From JBHGYD01 sp041920415 (GTDB lineage Bacteria; Bacillota; Bacilli; Bacillales; Anoxybacillaceae), in assembly GCA_041920415.1 (NCBI GenBank), contig JBHGYD010000048.1:48142-112141 (forward strand): 64,000 bases of DNA, given 5' to 3'. Position 1 is the first letter of the stretch. Each line of letters starts with the position of its first letter. A program made the translations under genes and the position numbers. Shown piece by piece: positions 26,291-34,907 of this stretch. The notes beneath the pieces were generated by a model. The model had not been told where the DNA came from. It searched no databases and saw only the letters and a program-made list of their open reading frames with translations.

Positions 26291-27110
26291 TTTTACGTAT
26301 CACCAACCGTCATCGATTCAAGAAGCGATTCAATTGTTTCAGACCCTACAACAACAAGGAAAAAAACCGATGTATTACGCGGGCGGAACAGAAATTATTA
26401 CCCTATCGCGATTAAACCTTGTCTTTACCGAGGCAGTCATTGACATAAAAGGTATTCCTGAGTGCCGTACTCTCCGGCTCGATAACAACTATCTTGTACT
26501 CGGGGCAGCGTTATCTTTAACAACAATTGAAGAGGCAAACGTATTTCCTTTATTAAGTAAAACAGCAAGCGAAGTCGCAGACCGTACGGCGCGTAATCAA
26601 ATTACATTAGGAGGAAATATTTGTGGACAAATTTTTTATCGAGAAGCCGTGTTGCCGCTATTGCTAACCGATAGTGATGTCATCATTGCAGGAAAAGATG
26701 GATTAAAACAACTACCAATCCAGCAAGTTTTTCAGAAACAAATGCAGCTACACCCTGGGGAATTTCTTGTCCAAATCATGACAGAACAAACATATCTCTC
26801 CCTTCCTTACCGAAGCATAAAAAAGCGAAAACAATGGGAAGTCGGATATCCACTTGTGACGGTGGCAGCATTAAAAACAAATGGACAAATCAGAGTTGCA
26901 TTTAGTGGTGTCTGCCCATTTCCATTTCGCTCCCAAGCGGTAGAGGAGCGTCTAAATGATTGGCAACTTCCACTCGAAGCAAGAATCGACGAAGCTCTTC
27001 ACCACCTTCCCCGTCCAATTTTAGATGATATTGAAGGATCGGCGGAATATCGTCTGTTCGTGTTAAAACATACGTTGTTTGACATCATCACTGAACTGGG
27101 AGGAGAGTGA
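26277..27110 (+). CDS. pucC: Xanthine dehydrogenase FAD-binding subunit
   Basis: A 277-residue FAD subunit: MYYAGGTEIITLSRLNL (PCMH phosphate loop, GGTE), ADRTARNQITLGGNICGQIFYREAVLPLLL with the TxGGN FAD motif near residue 100, and a C-terminal CO-dehydrogenase flavoprotein domain. It overlaps the 3' end of pucD by 14 bases. ATG 26277 with AAGAAGGGTG upstream is the start. The gene passes electrons from the 2Fe-2S subunit to NAD+ or a quinone acceptor. Confidence 0.92.
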   Translation: MVPFDFTYHQPSSIQEAIQLFQTLQQQGKKPMYYAGGTEIITLSRLNLVFTEAVIDIKGIPECRTLRLDNNYLVLGAALSLTTIEEANVFPLLSKTASEVADRTARNQITLGGNICGQIFYREAVLPLLLTDSDVIIAGKDGLKQLPIQQVFQKQMQLHPGEFLVQIMTEQTYLSLPYRSIKKRKQWEVGYPLVTVAALKTNGQIRVAFSGVCPFPFRSQAVEERLNDWQLPLEARIDEALHHLPRPILDDIEGSAEYRLFVLKHTLFDIITELGGE

Positions 27111-27114
27111 ATAC

Positions 27115-27606
27115 ATGGCACACACAACAAAATGCGAAATGCTTTTAACGGTGAACGGAGAACAGCACTCCGTCATCGCTCGACCAGCAGATACGTTGTT
27201 ATTCGTTCTTCGCACCGTACTTGGGTTAACAGGAGCCAAACCCGGTTGCTTGAACGGAGATTGCGGAGCTTGCACCGTGTTAGTGAATGACGTTCCCATC
27301 AAATCGTGCATGATACTAGCGATTGAAACCGTCGGAAAAAAAATAACAACCATTGAAGGTCTGAAACATGCACCGATTCAACAAGCATTTGTCGAGCATT
27401 TCGCGTTTCAATGCGGCTATTGCACCCCCGGGTTTATTATGAACGCCCACGCGTTAATAAAAAAACATCCTCACGCAAGCGACGAAATCATTCAAGAATG
27501 GCTACAATCCAATATTTGTCGTTGTACGAGCTACAAAGAAATTGAAGAAGCAGTAAAAGCTGTTTTGGCAAACAATTCAGCTAGTCTTAATGACAACCAT
27601 TTTTGA
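27115..27606 (+). CDS. pucE: Xanthine dehydrogenase 2Fe-2S subunit
   Basis: A 163-residue iron-sulfur subunit with two 2Fe-2S clusters: plant-type ferredoxin ligands in GCLNGDCGACTVLVND (near residue 44) and CMI downstream, and the alpha-helical domain ligands FQCGYCTPGFIMN near 102 and NICRCTSY near 138. ATG 27115 follows GGGAGGAG and lies four bases after pucC. Last gene of the operon; a terminator follows. Gene order here is A-B-Mo-FAD-FeS, with the FAD and Mo genes swapped relative to B. subtilis as I recall it. Confidence 0.94.
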   Translation: MAHTTKCEMLLTVNGEQHSVIARPADTLLFVLRTVLGLTGAKPGCLNGDCGACTVLVNDVPIKSCMILAIETVGKKITTIEGLKHAPIQQAFVEHFAFQCGYCTPGFIMNAHALIKKHPHASDEIIQEWLQSNICRCTSYKEIEEAVKAVLANNSASLNDNHF

Positions 27607-27611
27607 CACAA

Positions 27612-27647
27612 AAAAGGTGAGAAGCCACAAAGCATCTCACCCTTTTC
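27612..27647. terminator. Terminator after pucE
   Basis: AAAAGGTGAGA pairs with TCTCACCCTTTT around a 12-base loop. It also has an A-rich left flank, so it could serve the convergent small gene downstream of thiC. Confidence 0.8.
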
Positions 27648-27667
27648 TATATCCAAAAATTAAAAAG

Positions 27668-27871
27668 TTAATAATACAAGCTTTCAACATAATGACATTT
27701 GACACACTTGCGCATGAAAGGTGTTTCAAAAAACACATGCTGGCATTTTCGTTGAATATCAGAAATTTGTTGTTCCAATTGCAAAATTCGTTCTTTTAGC
27801 TGAACAATTTCTTTTCGTAATGCCGCTACATCTTCGATTGGATGCGAATTATCGGTAAAGGGTTGACCCAT
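27668..27871 (-). CDS. Small coiled-coil protein with C-terminal CxxC, downstream of thiC
   Basis: A 67-residue protein with a central heptad-rich helix (VAALRKEIVQLKERILQLEQ, then QISDIQRK) and a C-terminal Cys/His group (CQHVFFETPFMRKCVKCHYV) that looks like a minimal zinc ribbon (C-x-H...C-x2-C-H). It overlaps the end of thiC by 23 bases and has AAGGAG ten bases upstream of its ATG, supporting real, coupled translation. I do not recognise the family; a role with ThiC is only suggested by position. Confidence 0.6.
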   Translation of the reverse strand: MGQPFTDNSHPIEDVAALRKEIVQLKERILQLEQQISDIQRKCQHVFFETPFMRKCVKCHYVESLYY

Positions 27872-29597
27872 TTTCTACGAACTCCTTCGCTTTTTGTTTC
27901 ATGCCTTCTTGAATGAGTTCTTGTTCCGTTTTTTCTTCTTTGACGATTTTTTGCAGATCGTGAGAAATTTTCATTGAACAAAACTTCGGTCCACACATCG
28001 AACAAAAGTGAGCCATTTTCGCTCCTTCAGCAGGTAATGTTTCATCATGATATTCTCGTGCCCGTTCTGGATCAAGCGAGAGGTTAAATTGATCGTTCCA
28101 GCGAAATTCAAAGCGCGCTTTTGATAACGCATCATCGCGTATTTGTGCCCCCGGATGTCCTTTCGCTAAATCGGCAGCATGCGCCGCAATTTTATAGGAA
28201 ACGACTCCTTGGCGTACATCTTCTTTGTTCGGCAATCCTAAATGCTCTTTCGGAGTCACATAGCAAAGCATGGCTGTCCCATACCAGCCAATCATCGCTG
28301 CACCGATCGCAGAAGTAATATGGTCATAGCCCGGAGCAATATCCGTTGTTAACGGACCTAACGTGTAAAAAGGAGCCCCTTTACAAATTTCGATTTGCTT
28401 ATCAACATTTTCTTTAATTTTATGCATCGGAACGTGACCCGGACCTTCGATCATTACTTGGACATCATGCTTCCAGGCGATCTCCGTCAATTCCCCAAGC
28501 GTTTCTAGTTCGGCAAATTGCGCTTCGTCATTCGCATCAGCAATCGAACCAGGCCGCAAGCCATCACCTAAAGAAATGGCAATATCATATGCTTTTAAGA
28601 TTTCGCAAATTTCTTCAAAATGTGTATAAAGGAAGTTTTCTTGATGATGGGCTAAACACCATTGTGCCATAATCGATCCACCGCGAGATACGATTCCTGT
28701 GGTACGGTTCACCGTCATTGGGATGTAACGAAGCAGCACGCCGGCATGGATCGTAAAATAGTCAACCCCTTGTTCTGCTTGTTCAATTAACGTATCACGG
28801 TATACTTCCCATGTTAAATCTTCAGCAATACCGTTTACTTTTTCAAGCGCTTGATAAATCGGAACGGTCCCGACTGGAACTGGAGAGTTGCGAATAATAA
28901 ACTCCCTTGTTGCATGGATGTTTTTTCCTGTCGATAAATCCATAATCGTGTCCGCTCCCCAGCGGACCGCCCAAAGCATTTTCTCAACTTCTTCCTCGAT
29001 CGAAGACGTCACAGCAGAATTGCCAATATTCGCATTAATTTTCACATGAAAATTACGTCCAATAATCATCGGCTCACTTTCAGGATGATTAATATTAGAA
29101 GGGATAATCGCACGCCCTGCCGCAACTTCTTGGCGAATGAATTCAGGGTCCATATTTTCACGAATTGCGATAAACTCCATCTCTGGAGTAATGATTCCTT
29201 TTTTCGCATAGTGCATTTGCGTGACCGTTCGACCTTTTTTTGCGCGAAGAGGTTTTCGTGTAAATGGAAGAACGATTTCTGATTGTTTTCCATTGCGAAG
29301 CCCATTGTCTTCCGGTTTCACTTGACGCCCCTCGTATTCTTCGACATCTCCCCGTTCTAAAATCCATTGTTTGCGCAGTTCTGGTAAGCCTTTATGAATA
29401 TCAGGCTGAAAATGAGGGTCAGTATAAGGTCCACTTGTGTCATATACTCGGACAGGTTGGTTTTCAAACGTTCCTCTCTCTGTTTTCGTAGGGCTTAATT
29501 CAATTTCTCGCATCGGAACTCGAATATCCGATCGCGAACCTTCGACATATACCTTTTTGCTTGCGGGAAACTGCATGTAGGATAAAATGTTTTGCAT
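27849..29597 (-). CDS. thiC: Phosphomethylpyrimidine synthase ThiC
   Basis: A 582-residue radical SAM enzyme converting aminoimidazole ribotide to HMP phosphate in thiamine synthesis. Signature blocks: INANIGNSAVTSSIEEEVEK, MVNR-like TVNRTTGIVSRGGSIMAQWC, VMIEGPGHVPMHKI, and the C-terminal 4Fe-4S ligands in CSMCGPKFCSMK near residue 530. ATG 29597 is preceded by AGGAGG; an upstream in-frame extension runs through the terminator and is not used. A TPP riboswitch, promoter and terminator precede it. Confidence 0.97.
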   Translation of the reverse strand: MQNILSYMQFPASKKVYVEGSRSDIRVPMREIELSPTKTERGTFENQPVRVYDTSGPYTDPHFQPDIHKGLPELRKQWILERGDVEEYEGRQVKPEDNGLRNGKQSEIVLPFTRKPLRAKKGRTVTQMHYAKKGIITPEMEFIAIRENMDPEFIRQEVAAGRAIIPSNINHPESEPMIIGRNFHVKINANIGNSAVTSSIEEEVEKMLWAVRWGADTIMDLSTGKNIHATREFIIRNSPVPVGTVPIYQALEKVNGIAEDLTWEVYRDTLIEQAEQGVDYFTIHAGVLLRYIPMTVNRTTGIVSRGGSIMAQWCLAHHQENFLYTHFEEICEILKAYDIAISLGDGLRPGSIADANDEAQFAELETLGELTEIAWKHDVQVMIEGPGHVPMHKIKENVDKQIEICKGAPFYTLGPLTTDIAPGYDHITSAIGAAMIGWYGTAMLCYVTPKEHLGLPNKEDVRQGVVSYKIAAHAADLAKGHPGAQIRDDALSKARFEFRWNDQFNLSLDPERAREYHDETLPAEGAKMAHFCSMCGPKFCSMKISHDLQKIVKEEKTEQELIQEGMKQKAKEFVENGSTLYR

Positions 29598-29680
29598 GTA
29601 ACTTCTTCCTCCTATTCTATTTTTTTGAGATCTGAAGTTACACCAAAACGTGTGGACGATAAGGAGGGAGAACAAGAGGA

Positions 29681-29716
29681 AATAAAAATCGGGTTCTCGA
29701 AAAAGAGAACCCGATG
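29681..29716 (-). terminator. Riboswitch-controlled terminator in the thiC leader
   Basis: ATCGGGTTCTC and GAGAACCCGAT form an 11-bp stem with a short loop, followed on the minus strand by TTTTTATTT. It lies between the TPP aptamer and thiC, the expected expression platform. Confidence 0.88.
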
Positions 29717-29756
29717 GAATGTGCAAATAGTGTAAGTATATGCAATAACAGTACTC

Positions 29757-29868
29757 CCACTATCTACTTCCCTACGCTGGTATAACCCAGATCAGGTTCA
29801 AAGGGTCAAAGAACTTAAGCGCGTTCTTCTCTCAGTCCAAGCTATTGGACTCCCCTAGTAGATTCATG
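29757..29868 (-). promoter_or_regulatory. TPP (THI-box) riboswitch
   Basis: The minus strand carries the conserved elements GGGGAGTCC...GGACTGAGAGAA, GACCCTTTGAACCTGATCTGG and GTTATACCAGCGTAGGGAA (each quoted within 21 bases or less in parts), closed by TCTAC/GTAGA. These are the pyrimidine and pyrophosphate sensor helices of the thiamine pyrophosphate aptamer. Confidence 0.96.
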
Positions 29869-29893
29869 TATAAATATTATTTTATTTTTCTAA

Positions 29894-29922
29894 ATATTAT
29901 CATACCCTATTGTCTTTGTAAA
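29894..29922 (-). promoter_or_regulatory. thiC promoter
   Basis: TTTACA (29922-29917) and TAATAT (29899-29894) with a 17-base spacer on the minus strand, about 20 bases before the TPP aptamer. Confidence 0.7.
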
Positions 29923-30162
29923 CGGTTTTTTTAAAAGAATCACTTTATCACATTAACACAATGGGGGCAGACTTTCTTATGTGGAGACTACGAGCATGGA
30001 GCTTGGATTGGGCGAGGGCGATCATGCCTATTGGAATGAATCATTTCATGGTTAGAATAGCCGTCAGCAAACAATTAGATACATGCGTCAATTGACAAAA
30101 TGTAACGTTAACGTTAATGTTATATTTATTAAGATGCTTATAAAATAAAGAAAGGAGCAAAC
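29923..30162. other. thiC/merR intergenic, with possible coding debris and MerR operator
   Basis: One plus frame from about 29968 reads GRLSYVETTSMELGLGEGDH and then AYWNESFHG before a stop, and continues in frame as NSRQQTIRYMRQLTKC. This looks like part of a decayed gene, but I do not recognise it. At 30092-30126 are TTGACA and the perfect palindrome TAACGTTAACGTTA (30103-30116), with TATATT-like sequence beyond. A long-spacer promoter with a central palindrome is the MerR-type arrangement. Confidence 0.5.
30103..30116. promoter_or_regulatory. MerR-type operator
   Basis: TAACGTTAACGTTA is a 14-bp perfect palindrome lying in the spacer between TTGACA (30092) and a TGTTAT -10 candidate about 20 bases downstream, 47 bases before the merR start. 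Confidence 0.65.
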
Positions 30163-30585
30163 ATGAAGCGCTTAAAAATTGATGACGTCGCGAAAGAAAC
30201 CGGACTTACAAAACGAACGATTCGTTATTATGAGCAAATTGGGCTCATTGAACCGCCCGAACGAAGCGAAAAAGGAACGAGGTTATACACAGAAAAAGAT
30301 GTTGACCGTTTAAAAAAAGTCATTACAGCTAGAGAAGTGCTAGGGTTTTCTTTACAAGAACTGCAACAATTTTTAACGTTACATGAAACGATTGAAGCTC
30401 ATCGCCGCGATTATCGGAACTCAACAGATAAAGAAAAAAAGCAACAAGAACTTAAAGAAATTGCCGCAGGAATTAACAAACAAGTGGAAATGTTACAGCG
30501 AAAAATTACAAAAATGACTGAATTCAAAATAGAGCTCGAACAGCTCCAACAAACAATACAATCCATTTTAGAAGAAGAAAAATAA
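30163..30585 (+). CDS. MerR-family regulator
   Basis: A 140-residue MerR regulator: IDDVAKETGLTKRTIRYYEQ (helix-turn-helix, residues 4-24), EKGTRLYTEKDVDRLKKV (wing), then a long dimerisation coiled coil (about 75-135) with no cysteines for metal binding. ATG 30163 has AAAGGAG upstream. It is followed 15 bases later by an MFS transporter and the two are probably one autoregulated drug-responsive operon. Confidence 0.88.
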   Translation: MKRLKIDDVAKETGLTKRTIRYYEQIGLIEPPERSEKGTRLYTEKDVDRLKKVITAREVLGFSLQELQQFLTLHETIEAHRRDYRNSTDKEKKQQELKEIAAGINKQVEMLQRKITKMTEFKIELEQLQQTIQSILEEEK

Positions 30586-30600
30586 GGGGAGGGAAGAACA

Positions 30601-31773
30601 ATGGAAGATGGAAAACAGACGCGTGCCCGCTGGATTACAGTATTTGCGACGTTTTTAGCATTTATGGGAATCGGGATTGTCGATCCGATTTTGCCGATGA
30701 TCGCTAAAAACATTGGTGCGACCCACTGGCAAGTAGAAATGTTGTTTACTGCCTATATTTTTACAATGGCAATTATGATGATTCCGTCCGGAATGTTCGT
30801 GAGCCGGATCGGGGACAAAAAGATGATGGTAACAGGATTAGCCGTCGTCACCGTTTTTTCATTATTATGCGGTTTATCCAACAGCATTCCGCAACTTTCT
30901 ATCTTCCGAGCCGGATGGGGGCTTGGAAATTCGATGTTTTTCGCTACGGCAATGACATTATTAATCGCGCTCACACCTCATGTACAAACGGCGGTCGGTC
31001 TTTACGAAGCAGCGATTGGTCTTGGCATGGCGGGCGGGCCTCTTGTTGGCGGCATTCTCGGTCAACATTCATGGAGATACCCTTTTATTGCGACAAGTAT
31101 ATTAATGTTCATTGCTCTCTTACTCGTCGCTTTATTCGTATATGAGCCAAACAAAACAGGAAAACGAAAAGTAGCTCGCATAAGAGAAATGGCCAATCTT
31201 TTATCGTTTCCACCGTTTGTCAAAGGTGCTATCGGCGCAATGCTTTATTATTATGGTTTTTTTGTTGTCTTAGCTTATTCTCCATTAATTATGCAATTAT
31301 CGACCATTCAAATTGGGTTTGTCTTTTTTGGATGGGGGCTTTGCCTTGCTTATGGCTCTGCCGTCTTATCACACCGACTAGAGAAAAAATATACACCAAA
31401 GCAACTTTTACCATATAGCCTTTTATCATTTGCCATCTTTTTATTCCTTTTATTTATCATTAACAGCACTTGGGGACTTGCTCTTTGTATTATCTTATCG
31501 GGATTAGTATCTGGTTTGAATAACGCTTTATTTACGAGCTATGTGATGAAAGTATCGCCATATGAAAGAGGAATTACTTCAGGAACATATAATTTTGTGC
31601 GCTGGATGGGGGCAGCCATTGCTCCAGTGCTATCAGGAGTGATCGGGCACCTTCTCTCAAGTAAGGTACCTTTTATGGTTGCTACGATTCTCGCGCTCAT
31701 TGCGTTTCTTTTTCTACTGTTTGGAAAACAAGAAAATACACTCTCACAACCATTAAACAGCGAAAAGGTGTAG
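30601..31773 (+). CDS. MFS efflux transporter
   Basis: A 390-residue, 12-segment major facilitator. FMGIGIVDPILPMIAKNIGA in TM1 and SRIGDKKMMVTGL (loop 2-3 motif A, degenerate) and GLGMAGGPLVGGIL in TM5 (motif C, typical of antiporters) point to drug/proton antiport. ATG 30601 follows GGGGAGGG. It is co-transcribed with the MerR gene; the substrate is unknown. Confidence 0.88.
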   Translation: MEDGKQTRARWITVFATFLAFMGIGIVDPILPMIAKNIGATHWQVEMLFTAYIFTMAIMMIPSGMFVSRIGDKKMMVTGLAVVTVFSLLCGLSNSIPQLSIFRAGWGLGNSMFFATAMTLLIALTPHVQTAVGLYEAAIGLGMAGGPLVGGILGQHSWRYPFIATSILMFIALLLVALFVYEPNKTGKRKVARIREMANLLSFPPFVKGAIGAMLYYYGFFVVLAYSPLIMQLSTIQIGFVFFGWGLCLAYGSAVLSHRLEKKYTPKQLLPYSLLSFAIFLFLLFIINSTWGLALCIILSGLVSGLNNALFTSYVMKVSPYERGITSGTYNFVRWMGAAIAPVLSGVIGHLLSSKVPFMVATILALIAFLFLLFGKQENTLSQPLNSEKV

Positions 31774-31796
31774 ATGAACGTCATCTACACCTTTTT
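31763..31796 (+). terminator. Terminator overlapping the MFS stop codon
   Basis: AAAAGGTGTAGATGA and TCATCTACACCTTTTT form a near-perfect 14-bp stem with a 3-base loop. The 5' arm contains the TAG stop. Confidence 0.9.
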
Positions 31797-31879
31797 AAAT
31801 GAACCTCATACATGGATTTTTTAGAAAACCTCCACTTCGACAATCACGGTATCACCTTGATGGTAAGTGGTGGTAGTGT

Positions 31880-33133
31880 TCAAACGGTGAACTTATTCAG
31901 TAAAGACCGCATTTCTTCGGCCATTTTGCTTAAAGAGGAAGCGGATGAAACGATTTCTTCCATCGATGCCATTTGCTCCTCTGTCGCCGCTGAAATATTG
32001 ACCGATCCCGTTGACGATTGTTCTACAATCGCCGTGATACTATCAATCGATGCAGCAACACGTTGAGCGCTTGCCGTCATTTGCTGAATGGCAGCTGATA
32101 CTTGTTCAATTTGCTCACTGACTCCGTTAATCGACTGGCGTATTTGCTCAAAGGAAAGACCAGCTGTTTGAACGACATGAAGACCTTGGGCAACTTCGTT
32201 CACTACCGTTTCCATCGACTTGATCGCTTTTTCTGTTTCTTCTTGAATATGGACAATTAATTGCGAGATTTGTTGAGCGGACTGTGCGGACTGTTCAGCT
32301 AGCTTGCGCACTTCGTCAGCGACAACAGCAAATCCTTTCCCCTGCTCGCCCGCTCTCGCTGCCTCAATCGCTGCGTTTAACGCAAGCAAATTTGTTTGTG
32401 AAGCGATCCCTGTAATGACTTGCGTAATTTGCCCGATTTCATTGGAACGCTCCCCTAATCCTCTCACCACTTGTCCAAGCGATTCGACATGCTGATGGAT
32501 AAAGCGCATTTGCTCTTCCATTTTTTCAATTGATTGTCCCCCTGCTTTTGCTTTGACAAACGTTTCTCCCGCATTCATCGATACTTGTTGCGTATTCACG
32601 GCCACTTGCGTCAGCCCGCTCGAAATATCATTCATCGAAGCTGACGTTTCTTGAGCCGTCTTCACTTGTTGTTCGGAGTTTGATGCGATATCTTCCATTG
32701 TTGACGCAATTTGCTCCGTCGCTTTCGTTGTTTGCTCGGCAATATGTGTCAGCTGTTCGGAAAATAAGACCATTTCATCGGAATGGCGTTTGATGTTGGC
32801 TATGACAGCTCGCCACGTCTCTGCCATCTCATTCATACAAATAGCGATCGGTTTTAACTCCCTCACTTCATCAACAGGTATATGCGTTGATAAATCGCCC
32901 TCTGTCATCTTTTCCAAATGACCATTAATGACCGCAATCGGAGCAATAAATCGCCGATAATTTAAGGTGGATGACAAAACTCCTATGATCATGCCGCATA
33001 AAACAACACTCACAATCGTCCACCAAAATGCTGAACCAGTCACATCGTTCGCCGCACATACGCCAAAACCGATCAAAAACGTCCCCGGCACAACGACAAA
33101 TAAGGTACGAATCACATAGCTATGTAATGACAC
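31880..33133 (-). CDS. Short methyl-accepting chemotaxis protein without an extracellular sensor
   Basis: A 417-residue chemoreceptor. Two adjacent membrane segments (about 8-30 and 33-52) are separated by only a few residues, so there is no periplasmic-type sensor. A HAMP-like region follows and then a full cytoplasmic signalling domain, with the hairpin tip EIGQITQVITGIASQTNLLA, LNAAIEAARAGEQGKGFAVV and ADEVRKLAEQSAQSAQQI. GTG 33133 has AAGGAG seven bases upstream. It probably reads membrane or cytoplasmic state. It is a lone gene. Confidence 0.9.
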   Translation of the reverse strand: MSLHSYVIRTLFVVVPGTFLIGFGVCAANDVTGSAFWWTIVSVVLCGMIIGVLSSTLNYRRFIAPIAVINGHLEKMTEGDLSTHIPVDEVRELKPIAICMNEMAETWRAVIANIKRHSDEMVLFSEQLTHIAEQTTKATEQIASTMEDIASNSEQQVKTAQETSASMNDISSGLTQVAVNTQQVSMNAGETFVKAKAGGQSIEKMEEQMRFIHQHVESLGQVVRGLGERSNEIGQITQVITGIASQTNLLALNAAIEAARAGEQGKGFAVVADEVRKLAEQSAQSAQQISQLIVHIQEETEKAIKSMETVVNEVAQGLHVVQTAGLSFEQIRQSINGVSEQIEQVSAAIQQMTASAQRVAASIDSITAIVEQSSTGSVNISAATEEQMASMEEIVSSASSLSKMAEEMRSLLNKFTV

Positions 33134-33330
33134 ATTCTCACTCCTTTTTCAGCAAATTTATAATTTACATATAATTATAGCACCTCATCTTTATAGATTG
33201 AAACGAAATTTTTTATAATAATATATTGAATAAATTGCTTTTAAAAACGATACTCTATGAATATTGTTTGACGATTTTTTCTCTTTTATTTTATAACTAT
33301 AATAAATCACAACGAAAGAAGGGACCAAGT

Positions 33331-34194
33331 ATGATCGGTTTTATCGGCTTAGGCATTATGGGAAGCCGCATGGCGGAGAATTTACTGGACAAAGGATATA
33401 AGCTTGTAGTCCATAATCGCACGAAGGAAAAAGCTGCTCGCCTGTTAGAGAAGGGAGCAAAGTGGGCAAATTCGCCAAAGGAAATTGCACAACAAGCCGA
33501 TATCATATTTACGATGCTCGCCAACCCTCATGCAGTAGAAGTAGTTGCACTTGGAGAACACGGATTTTTACACGACTTTACAGAAGGAAAGCTTTGGGTG
33601 GACTGCAGTACGGTTGATCCGTCCTTTACGCGAAAAATGGCTGAGGAATCAGCGAAACGCGGTATTCGCTTTTTAGACGCTCCTGTCGCGGGATCGAAAA
33701 TTCCAGCTGAAAAAGGGGAGCTTGTATTTTTCGTTGGCGGCAAAAAAGAAGATTTAGAAGAAGTTAGGCCAATGTTGAATGCGATGGGAAAAGCCATTCA
33801 GCATCAAGGGGAAAACGGAAAAGGAACTTCGATGAAACTCGTCGTTAATCTAATGCTTGCCCAGTCAATGGCTGCTTTCGCAGAAGCGATCACGCTTGGA
33901 GAGGCGCTCGGTCTGGACAAAGAAACCGTAGTAAACACGCTTCTTAATGGCCCGACAACCGCTCCGTTTTTAAACGGAAAAAAGGAAAAAATTCTCCGCA
34001 ATGATTTTGCGACAGAGTTTCCGCTTGAACACATGCAAAAAGATTTGCAGCTTGTTTCACAATCAGCTTATGAAAACAACGTTTCTTTGCCAATTGCTAA
34101 TGTCACAAAAGAAATATACAGCTTAGCGAAACAACATGGATTACATAAAGAAGATTTCTCCGCGATCTATCAATTTTTATCGGCAAAAAGGTAG
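33331..34194 (+). CDS. Beta-hydroxyacid dehydrogenase (3-hydroxyisobutyrate/glyoxylate reductase-like)
   Basis: A 287-residue NAD(P)-dependent reductase. Residues 2-15 (IGFIGLGIMGSRMA) bind the dinucleotide; FLDAPVAGSKIPAEKGEL near 118 is the substrate motif DAPVSGG-like; catalytic Lys is in GKGTSMKLVVNLML near 168. The variant DAPVAGSK resembles glyoxylate/succinic-semialdehyde reductases more than HIBADH. ATG 33331 has GAAGGGACC upstream. Confidence 0.88.
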   Translation: MIGFIGLGIMGSRMAENLLDKGYKLVVHNRTKEKAARLLEKGAKWANSPKEIAQQADIIFTMLANPHAVEVVALGEHGFLHDFTEGKLWVDCSTVDPSFTRKMAEESAKRGIRFLDAPVAGSKIPAEKGELVFFVGGKKEDLEEVRPMLNAMGKAIQHQGENGKGTSMKLVVNLMLAQSMAAFAEAITLGEALGLDKETVVNTLLNGPTTAPFLNGKKEKILRNDFATEFPLEHMQKDLQLVSQSAYENNVSLPIANVTKEIYSLAKQHGLHKEDFSAIYQFLSAKR

Positions 34195-34204
34195 TTTCCT
34201 AAAT

Positions 34205-34250
34205 CAGTGCCTATCATCTGCCTGACGAATGGACAGTGATAGGCACTGTT
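34205..34250. terminator. Terminator between convergent genes
   Basis: CAGTGCCTATCA (34205-34216) and TGATAGGCACTG (34237-34248) are exact complements around a 20-base loop. Confidence 0.75.
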
Positions 34251-34252
34251 AA

Positions 34253-34690
34253 CTACTGATTCTTGCTGTTTCCATATAACAGTACTTGAGCAATGCCAAC
34301 GAAGTACTCCGATTCACGAATAATATGGTTCAATACTACTTTGGCCGTTGGATTTTTACTGACCGCCGCGCTTTCCGTTTTAATTTGTCGGCATAGTTTA
34401 ATAAAGTCTAAGCTTTGCTGCAAGCAATAAGAAGCTAATTGCAACACCTGCTGATACAGCTGTTCGGGGATATAATAAGCAGCGCGAATGACGGATTCAA
34501 TATAGCGAACAACTTGCTGATGGGTTGCCGACAAAACCTCTTCCCATTTTTTCAATGCCTCAACGTACGGTGCCTCTAACCCGGTGACAAGTTCCCGAAT
34601 CACAACGGTATGCTCTTCTTCCTGGTGCTTCCAAAACTCCGCCTCATCCAAAATCCGCAATGGCATTTGCTGACCATAATAAAACTGCAT
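34253..34690 (-). CDS. DUF2935 family protein
   Basis: A 145-residue all-helical protein: LDEAEFWKHQEEEHTVVIREL near residue 14, and FIKLCRQIKTES and HIIRESEYFVGIAQVLL later. The His/Glu pattern (W-K-H-Q-E-E-E-H; H-x2-R-E-S-x-Y-F) fits the DUF2935 four-helix bundle, which usually has two tandem units; this protein is one unit long, so possibly a half-size member. Function unknown. Confidence 0.7.
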   Translation of the reverse strand: MQFYYGQQMPLRILDEAEFWKHQEEEHTVVIRELVTGLEAPYVEALKKWEEVLSATHQQVVRYIESVIRAAYYIPEQLYQQVLQLASYCLQQSLDFIKLCRQIKTESAAVSKNPTAKVVLNHIIRESEYFVGIAQVLLYGNSKNQ

Positions 34691-34907
34691 AATCCATCCT
34701 CCCCGTTTTCGCTTCTCATTTCAATGTATGGAGAGGATAGAAAAGATATGATTTCCTATAATTTTAAAAAATGACCTTTGGATGTCTTACAACCAATATT
34801 AGGTAAATAAAAAATTCTTTTAAATCATCCCGTATATCTATTTACAGATAACTCCATTATCATCCGTGAGTGAAAAATCATGGTTGTCATATTCCATAAA
34901 CTATAGA

